A stretch of 64,000 bases of DNA from Westerdykella aurantiaca. Its lineage: Eukaryota; Ascomycota; Dothideomycetes; Pleosporales; Sporormiaceae. Location of the stretch: the NCBI GenBank assembly GCA_030412805.1, contig JASJFJ010000001.1, positions 4,776,501-4,840,500 of the forward strand. The letters are read 5' to 3'. Positions within the stretch are counted from its first letter, which is position 1; the number at the start of each line of letters is the position of its first letter. The position numbers and the translations under genes were made by a program. Below the pieces are notes generated by a model that made no database searches, had not been told where the DNA came from, and saw only the letters and a program-made list of their open reading frames with translations. This document shows, piece after piece, positions 57,373 through 64,000 of this stretch.

Positions 57373-58735
57373 TTAGACGACTTGCTCGCCGTACCTGCTA
57401 GCTCCGACGGGTCTCCTATCGATCGAATGCGTGTGAGCATGTGTTCCCTCACCCACAACGCCACCATGGGTGCCGCGACCGTTAGCAGCACCGTGAGCAG
57501 CTGCGCCCGTCAGGCCACCAGCTGCAGATCCAGACGGCATGGTTCCGCGAGGACCATCAGCGGCATCGAACGGAGCACCTCCCCATGCGCCACCGTCGTG
57601 CTCGCCCCACCCAGCCTTGCGAGTGAAGGTTGCAGAGTGGAATCCATCATATGTGGAGGGGCCGGCTCCATAGATAAACGGAGCGTCCCGGAGGAGGGGA
57701 ATATGGTTGACTGTATGGATGGGTTAGATCATTTCGTAGCAGAAGAACGAGCCGATGACTTACAGCGGAAATCCCAAACCGATGCGTATACCATGCGATA
57801 GGATGAGAAGGCAAAGACGGTTCCGATGATGGCTCCAGCAAGGATATCATACCAGTTGTGATATTCGTCGATTGTGAGCGCACCACCAATGAGGCAAGCG
57901 CCGAGCAGAGGTGCATACAGTGCGATCAACTTCCACATGGCGGGATGATGGTTTGAGAAAACCTTCAGCTTCGCGTTGAGGTAGAGGTACAGGAAGACGA
58001 AGCCTGCAAAGGCCGCTGTGGTATGGCCGGAGGGCATTGACTCAAGCGCGTCGTTGATCTCCTTCTCATCGCCAGTGCACACGCTCCGGTCGTACATTAT
58101 CTGACGGTATCCGTTGCCGGAAGGGAGATTGAACGGTGGAATACTGGGTTTGCAAACAGCGAGGAAGTGGGGACGAAGACCTCCGATCAGCCACTTGATG
58201 AATACCTGAAAGACAGCGGCCGAGATGAGAGCATAGAGAAGACCGATGGTGGCATTATTCACATCCCAAAAGCTTCGGACGCGGATCTGGCAGATGAGGA
58301 AGACGGCGATGGGGACCAAGGCAGCCAGAAGCGCAGCTGCCCAGATGGGAACGATCTCGTTCCTCAGAGGATAGGCAAACTGAGGGTAGATGACTTCACC
58401 ATCCTGAAAGGTGACTATTTGTTTGTCAGTGCCGAGATACTCGAGACACGAGTGTATCCGAATATAGACTTACTTGGAAAGCTGCGGCTCGGAGCGGGCT
58501 TCGCAAAGTAGACTCCCAAACCGATTGCGCCCATGACTGCCATGGTGATGATGTCCAGGGCGGTAGCCTTGACCCACTGGCCGAAGGTCGGGCGCGTGTT
58601 CCAAGCCGGGGCGCCTGCGGCAGTATGAGTGGCTCCATGTCGGCGACTGAAGATACCCGGCTTCTTCTCGCGCGTGCCAGTGGCAGTCGTGGTGTCAGCG
58701 TCGATGGGCGCTGGGCGTCGATTGAAGAAGCCCAT
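57373..58735 (-). CDS. PAP2-superfamily lipid phosphatase-like protein
   Basis: Three exons (58735-58474, 58414-57764, 57710-57373) encode 416 residues; junctions give SFPITFQDGEVIYPQFAYPL and WDFRFNHIPLLRDAPF. About six membrane helices surround the phosphatase motifs: KWLIGGLRP (Lys161, Arg168), PSGH (215-218) and EYHNWYD (His273, Asp277). Enzymes of this type dephosphorylate phosphatidate, diacylglycerol pyrophosphate or related lipids in membranes. The third motif lacks the usual Ser-Arg: Ala266-Leu267 stand where SRx5HxxxD has SR. The Gly/His/Ala-rich tail of about 90 residues is probably disordered. Substrate and activity are uncertain. Confidence 0.88.
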
Positions 58736-59813
58736 GGTGACTTGGTGACGTTGCTGGCTGTGAAGTGGAAGAAGAAGAGGCGACGATGGGTAGGCAGGCT
58801 AAAGGTAGGAAGAGAAGTTGGTTGCTAAAGGCAGTCAAGGCAGTAGCTCGATGGTAGATGTGATGAAGGTAAGCACCCACACAGCAAACGCTCCAACGAA
58901 GTGCAGCGACAAACAGACGGAAGACCACTGTCCAGGTGAAGAAGAAAAGAGGCTCACCCACCGTACCTCTCCGTCTATTTGTACTGTGTACTACAAAGTG
59001 CGTCATCGTATGTGCCCTTTTGGTGCCGTCGCACTGTGTGCACCACTCCGCGGGCACGACATCATTCACCCACTCGGTCGGTGTGCGTCCACGTAAATTA
59101 GACAAGCCACAAACAGGCTTCCAAGCTTCCACCCCTACGCTTCCTCCCAACGTGGCTAAATAGACGGCTCCAGAGCCTGGCTGCAGATTGAACTCGACGA
59201 TTATTGCTAGGTTGGGGAGGCTGAAAGGGCGGAATGCTGAAACAAGGAGTGGGAGGGTTACGAGAGCAAAAGCTTGGATCCACCTACACAAAAGCTTGGT
59301 TGCAACGTCTCGCAACCATGCAAAGGCTTGACACGACCGTTGTCTATGACCGACCGTGCATTATTATTGCGAACAGTGCATTCGGCCCAAAAGTCTGTTG
59401 CTACCTTTTCCCAACGGTGCCCACCTCGGGGAGGGAGACCTGTCCCTGTGTGTATACTGTAAACAGGGATTCGTATGTTTCGCGACAGACGTTGGGAGTG
59501 ACGTCACCGTACACATGCAGCCTCCTTCACCTGTGGTTCGTGCACATAATCATCGGAATTCACGTGCCGGCAAGCCACATATTTTGGCGATCAATGACAT
59601 GGCCACAGCGATCGTACACAGTATTGTGGAGTTGCGTTACTGCCTGCTCCTGTGTAGAGGTGAAGTTATTGGAAGCAGAGTGAGGAGGGCCGCAGCCAAT
59701 CCTCTGCCTCTCCTGCTCGTGCAATGGACTACTCGAGCAAGGGGACGCCCAGTTCCGTATCGCAATAATCGTACTGAGTTTGTGGGTACTCCGTGGTCGG
59801 ACGTGGCTCCTTT
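58736..59813. other. Intergenic region, nothing recognised
   Basis: About 1.1 kb between the PAP2 gene start and the snf8 stop. It should contain the PAP2 promoter and the snf8 3' flank. Frames overlapping both ends have no domain features. Confidence 0.55.
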
Positions 59814-60605
59814 TCATCCGCTCCCGATTGCAGGACCACTGATAAACGCGGGACTCCAGTACTCGTTCTCGCCTGCTTGTGTATCGACCCATACCAAGGA
59901 GTCTGCCATGAGGTCTTCCACCACGGCGATCGCCCGAGGTCGCTCCCACGACAGGTTAAGCTGCAGCATGGACACGGTCACATACCCCAGGACCTGGACG
60001 GCTTCCAGAACGGTGCTCTGATCCGTGTTGAGCTCCTTCGGCACGCTTCGAATCAGACTCCGGTGCCCAATCTTCATCATGGAGAAGCACGACCCAAGGG
60101 GCGAAAGCGACTCCACGGCTCTCGTGATATCGTCATCCGAAACCTCCATCCCGCCTCCAATGCCACGTCCGCGCTGGATACGTTGGCGGATCTCCGCTAC
60201 CGAGATCAGCCCGCCATTCTCGGCGCGTGTTGCGCGGCATTCCTCTACGATGAGGACACCGAGGTTGAAGTAGAAGTCGTTGACGGAGCTTCCTAGCATC
60301 TGCGCCCATATACTGCTGCCGCCTCCATCCTTTCCCTTTTCTCGGTGATGGCTCGACGCGAGGAAGTCGACCCCCAATGCACTACACATGCGTGCGAACT
60401 CGGCGCGAAAGGCGGGATTGGCTCGTATGTCCTTGGCATGCGTGACGGCGAAGTTGTGAAGCAAGGACTGGAAGACCTCCAGCTGGGTGCTGAGGGACTG
60501 CTCGTTCTGATTCCGTAGGGAGGCGCCATGCGAAGCATATTGGGACGAGGCAATTCGGGAGCTCGATAGGGAGGAGAGACCGGGTGTGCGTCGGGGACGA
60601 TCCAT
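59814..60605 (-). CDS. snf8: ESCRT-II subunit Snf8/Vps22
   Basis: A single exon of 263 residues starting at the ATG at 60605 (MDRPRRTPGLSSL). The EAP30-domain blocks are clear: SQYASHGASL, STQLEVFQSLLHNFA, RANPAFRAEFARMCSALGVD, NDFYFNLGVLIVEECR, RNGG-like ENGGLISV, SLIRSVPKELN and GYVTVSMLQLNLSW, ending in NEYWSPAF. Two tandem winged-helix folds are expected in the C-terminal half. Snf8 forms ESCRT-II with Vps25 and Vps36 and sorts ubiquitinated cargo into multivesicular bodies. The N-terminus is a little unusual because many fungal homologues begin MSRKGVG; a short upstream exon cannot be excluded. It is divergent from aar2. Confidence 0.92.
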   Translation of the reverse strand: MDRPRRTPGLSSLSSSRIASSQYASHGASLRNQNEQSLSTQLEVFQSLLHNFAVTHAKDIRANPAFRAEFARMCSALGVDFLASSHHREKGKDGGGSSIWAQMLGSSVNDFYFNLGVLIVEECRATRAENGGLISVAEIRQRIQRGRGIGGGMEVSDDDITRAVESLSPLGSCFSMMKIGHRSLIRSVPKELNTDQSTVLEAVQVLGYVTVSMLQLNLSWERPRAIAVVEDLMADSLVWVDTQAGENEYWSPAFISGPAIGSG

Positions 60606-61091
60606 GAGGGCCAGAATGGGTACAGGCCTTGGGGCCTCTTGGGTATTTGGAAATGTCCTGATGGGGGTTCAAGATCATGTATAGCGGTCAGTGTTCCGCA
60701 AGGTCTCGAAGTTGTACCAAAGGCGGTCTGCGGGGTGGAAGCGCCTTGGCATGTTTGTGACGTGGGGTCGGTGGCGTCCAACACCTCGAGCTTCCATCTT
60801 CCAAGCTCTACACTCTCTGGAGTGTTACACCAAACAATGCGTACTGCCCGGATCCTTTTGCCCTCTACAGGGTAGTCTGAGAAATACGCACGCCGACATT
60901 CCCCTTCACCTGAGAACCTCTCACTCACACCCTTCGAAGCCACGGAAAAGACTTCAGGACAACCCCAGAGCAAGCGAAGCCTACTAGGTTTTCCCCCTTT
61001 TGATACCCAATATCCTTCACTGTTTGATGACTTTCGCCACCTTTTCAAGATTCTGCGCCACACAAACTTCGAGACGCTGTTCCACGTCTCC
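60606..61091. other. Divergent promoter of snf8 and aar2
   Basis: 486 bp shared between two diverging genes; it must contain both promoters. No further feature was recognised. Confidence 0.65.
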
Positions 61092-62387
61092 ATGGATCCT
61101 GCAATGCAGACACATTGCGTTTTGTTGCTGAATTTGCCTCCGTCTGCATTGGGAGGCATCGACTTACTCTCCTTCACCACCACCCCCCGCTTCCGAGGCG
61201 TTAAGAACTTGCCTCCCGGCTTGCATTTTGTTTTTGCGTCGAGTGATGCCGCCGTCTCCGTGCGCCATGGCGCCTGGTTTTATGTCTCACCCGGCACCGG
61301 ATCACCCCAGATCTTCATCAAGAAATGGGATCCGAACACTGAAGATTTGATAGCCGAGACCTCCCAATCAGAAGTGCTGCGGTGGAAAGCGAACCTCGGA
61401 AGCATATGGAAAGACGGCCTGACACCATATCGGCAAATCGTGTCGTCGGATTCGAGGGAGGAGGACGAGGCGGGGGAAGAATCATCAGACTGGTCAGAGC
61501 TGACTTCACGAATAAGCCCGTCATTGCTCTCTCGGATTTGTGGTCTCAATCCCGATCACTGGAGTCTGTCCTCCGCTTCCTCCGCTCCGCAGGATTTGGA
61601 AAATATCCCGGGCCTCGAATCAAGTAACAGCGTCCTCCATCCCGAAAAGGAGCTAAATTTTCTGCCTATAGACCTGAAGCGCACATGGAGAGTTGGCGCA
61701 ACCGGGAGAGAGCGCACCGAAGCCGCGCAGGACCGGTCATGGGCCCTAGGCGACCTCATCGAAAATCACTGCAAAGCGAGGGACCCTCGAGGGGGGGAAG
61801 ACGAGGTGCTAGGAGAAGTGCAGTTCTGCTTCCTCATGGTCCTCACGCTCAACAACAATTCTTGCCTCGAGCAGTGGAAGCGACTACTGAGTTTACTCTT
61901 TACCTGCAGGAAAGCCGTCAGGGAACGAACGCCCATGTTTGCTGAGCTATGCAGGACTCTACGGTTACAGCTATCCCACTGCGCGGATATGGAAGCGGGC
62001 ATGTTCGACCTGAACGAGCAAGGGGGCGGCTTCCTGAGACCCCTCCTTCGAAAGTTCCGCCTAATGCTAGGGGAACTTGAAGGAGACTGGAAGAAGCGCC
62101 TGGTGAATGGATTCAATGAACTGCAAGACTATGTCCAAGATGTGTTTGGATGGGAGCTAGACGACTCCTATGTCAAGAGGGGAATGCTAGAGTTGGAGGA
62201 TGGCGAAAGAGTGGAGATGGAAGTCAACGGGGCTGACGAAGATGACGAGAAGGGCGAATTCGCCCCATTAGTGGTCGACTTGACACCCAGTCAGATGAAG
62301 GGGCTCTACCACACCGGCAGCGACAAGCAAGAGAGTGGTGCGGACACAGATGAGGCGGATCTGGATGAAATGGATACGCGGTACTGA
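61092..62387 (+). CDS. aar2: U5 snRNP assembly factor Aar2
   Basis: A single exon of 431 residues. The N-terminal AAR2 domain is recognisable by LLLNLPPSALGGIDLLSF, then VKNLPPGLHFVFASS and RHGAWFYV, followed by an IKKWDPNTEDL segment. The C-terminal helical domain includes DLIENHCKARD, EVQFCFLMVLTLNNNSCLEQW and LLSLLFTCRKAV. Aar2 binds Prp8 in the cytoplasm and holds U5 snRNP in a precursor form until Brr2 replaces it in the nucleus. The acidic tail after residue 375 is probably disordered. The length fits fungal homologues and no intron is needed. Confidence 0.88.
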   Translation: MDPAMQTHCVLLLNLPPSALGGIDLLSFTTTPRFRGVKNLPPGLHFVFASSDAAVSVRHGAWFYVSPGTGSPQIFIKKWDPNTEDLIAETSQSEVLRWKANLGSIWKDGLTPYRQIVSSDSREEDEAGEESSDWSELTSRISPSLLSRICGLNPDHWSLSSASSAPQDLENIPGLESSNSVLHPEKELNFLPIDLKRTWRVGATGRERTEAAQDRSWALGDLIENHCKARDPRGGEDEVLGEVQFCFLMVLTLNNNSCLEQWKRLLSLLFTCRKAVRERTPMFAELCRTLRLQLSHCADMEAGMFDLNEQGGGFLRPLLRKFRLMLGELEGDWKKRLVNGFNELQDYVQDVFGWELDDSYVKRGMLELEDGERVEMEVNGADEDDEKGEFAPLVVDLTPSQMKGLYHTGSDKQESGADTDEADLDEMDTRY

Positions 62388-63402
62388 GGCGCCTAGGCCG
62401 ATATTAACTGCACGCATAGTAGGAAATCATAGGTTCAGACACCGGTTTGGAGACATTTCACCAACTTCTCCTGCCATCCACTCTTTTGGCCCTTGAAGGG
62501 ACACTTTTCTTCGAGCCACGGTACCCACCACGCTGCGAAACGCCGTTCATATATCAGACGCCCAGCCCTACCTATGTCGTCGGACTTCCGTAGCGACGAG
62601 GCACAGTTTGATAACGCAGCTGCACTGCCCATAGACGATCCTACGCGTCATCCTTCCTTCGTCCCTTCACGGCCGTAGGCCTACCCAGGTCGACCCTCCT
62701 CGCATCCTTCGCATCAAGGCCCCTCTTTGTGAACATCCCCCAGCACAAATCATCTGCACCATAAACACCCCGGCGTATCCAGAACAGCCCTATTTCTGAC
62801 GTACTCATCCGCCCCGCCACAGTGCCACACTCGTCGATCGTGTACTTGGAAGCCCACTGGTCCACGTTGCCAAGTCCGAAGCGGCTATGTATGCCGGATC
62901 TACGCCCTTCGCGGAACTCCGTACCTTGGGAAGTGTAGAGGGAAGTTGATTAGAGAATTCTGGATTAGAGAATTCTGATTCGCCATATTGATGGAGGTCG
63001 ATGCTAGTGATGATGTTGTATGTAGGCTGTGCGCGGTATCTGACTGTGACCAAGCCTGCCTAGTGTGGCTTTGTTTGCGGCGTACGTCCACCATCACGCC
63101 GGTGTGCGGAGTACACGGTGTTTCCACAGCTTCCCAGAATGATAAATGGATGTGTTCGCCACATCGGGGATTAAATGCCTTTGTTTGATCTGTATCTGTG
63201 TTAACTACCGACGCTAAAAAGTGGTAGATTCGACGCGTTCAGCAGTTTCCCGGCTTTGTTGGAATTCGCATCTATAGCTATAGCTACATCCTTGGGATCT
63301 CACACGTTCGATCGACAACCATCGGATTTCGCATCTGCATCTCGCGTTCTACATTCCACTTAGGAGATTGAGTATACCCTATTAGTTTCAGATATCCACT
63401 CT
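62388..63402. other. Intergenic region with a short tandem repeat
   Basis: About 1 kb between aar2 and the LITAF-like gene, both rightward. The only structure seen is a two-copy 15-bp tandem repeat at 62948-62977. No gene is supported. Confidence 0.55.
62948..62977. repeat. 15-bp tandem duplication
   Basis: GATTAGAGAATTCTG occurs twice in direct contact, without mismatch. It is probably a recent slippage or duplication event in non-coding DNA. Confidence 0.9.
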
Positions 63403-64000
63403 ATGGAAAAGTCATCAGGTAAGTCTTCAAAGCAACATTGAAAGCAAAACCGCCGCTTCCAACCCCTATCTTTGCTTCGTCCAGCCAGACATTGCCAATG
63501 GTACCGGTCAAGACTTTCATCTCCTCCCTCCTATCCTATCCCCCCACCACATATAGATAAAACTAACCGAGCCGCTCAGACCCAGGCCCAGTCCCACCAG
63601 CCGACCAGCAACAGCCACAACAACCTCAACCTCCACCACCCATCTACCAGGAGCAATCTTCCAAAATGGGACCACAGCAGCAACCCGCTCCCATGCATCC
63701 AGGCCCGCAAGCAGGCTACAGCCACGGCTTCCAAACCGCCACTCCTTTGATGGCTTTGAACAGAGGGCCTGCTCCGGTAGATTGTCCGGCCTGTGGGTGC
63801 AGGAGTATGACGAATGTACAATTTGAGACCGGCAATTCGACACAGTGAGTCTCCTTTTCCTAGGCTCCCTCATCCTCCCATTTTCCTCGTTCCCATCGTC
63901 CTCGTCCACCTTTCCGTTGCAGGACTTCCCCACCGTCCCGAATCCCCGTCGCATTCATCTTCATCCTTCTTTTGTGCTTGATGCTAACGACACCGCTCTA
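63403..64000 (+). CDS. LITAF-domain protein, 3' end beyond the window
   Basis: Exon 1 (63403-63418) encodes MEKSS plus one base. After a 161 bp intron, exon 2 (63580-63844) continues in phase to give DPGPVPPADQQQP, a PPPPIYQ segment and then APVDCPACGCRSMTNVQFE. The last block is the N-terminal half of the LITAF zinc-binding domain, with its CPxC knuckle. A donor at 63845 opens an intron still unfinished at the window end; a GCTAAC branch-site-like sequence about 20 bp before the edge suggests the acceptor lies just outside. The second zinc knuckle and hydrophobic insert must therefore lie to the right. LITAF proteins are small, membrane-associated endosomal or plasma-membrane adaptors. Pro-rich N-termini are typical. 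Confidence 0.85.

Overview
The window is nuclear DNA of a filamentous ascomycete (Pezizomycotina). The evidence is short GT-AG introns of mostly 47-100 bp, typical fungal gene families (DUF3433, DUF6594, Per1, fungal-type Yak1, SidA, SidC), two tRNA-Ala genes and widely spaced genes on both strands. I cannot place it below subphylum with confidence; Dothideomycetes or Eurotiomycetes are both plausible. Exon boundaries below come from splice consensus, reading phase and family conservation, not from transcript data.

Left part (1-29 kb) is mostly housekeeping. In order it holds: an edge-truncated gene (-), a DUF4291 protein (-), a DUF3433 membrane protein (+), Arl1 GTPase (-), two low-complexity basic proteins (+), an intron-containing tRNA-Ala(UGC), Per1 (-), ribosomal protein S30 (-), a secreted alpha/beta hydrolase (+), tRNA-Ala(AGC), eIF3c/Nip1 (-) and the DYRK kinase Yak1 (-).

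The centre (30.3-55.5 kb) is a three-gene hydroxamate siderophore cluster: L-ornithine N5-monooxygenase SidA (-), a full-size B-type ABC transporter (-) and, divergent from it, a 5395-residue SidC/NPS2-type ferrichrome-family NRPS (+). The NRPS has four adenylation, six carrier and six condensation domains, ordered as four A-T-C modules followed by two T-C units, with no thioesterase. SidA would make N5-hydroxyornithine, the NRPS would assemble and release a cyclic ferrichrome-type hexapeptide, and the ABC protein is a candidate siderophore or intermediate transporter. No N5-acyltransferase is present in the window. Three perfect copies of ATCWGATAA, the site of the SreA-type iron-responsive GATA repressor, lie in the two intergenic regions of the cluster. 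Each reads on the strand of the gene it probably serves.

Right part (55.8-64 kb) returns to general genes: a DUF6594 membrane protein (-), a PAP2-type phosphatase with an altered third motif (-), ESCRT-II Snf8/Vps22 (-), divergent from the U5 snRNP factor Aar2 (+), and the start of a LITAF-domain gene (+) cut by the window end. I saw no transposon, rRNA gene or CRISPR array.
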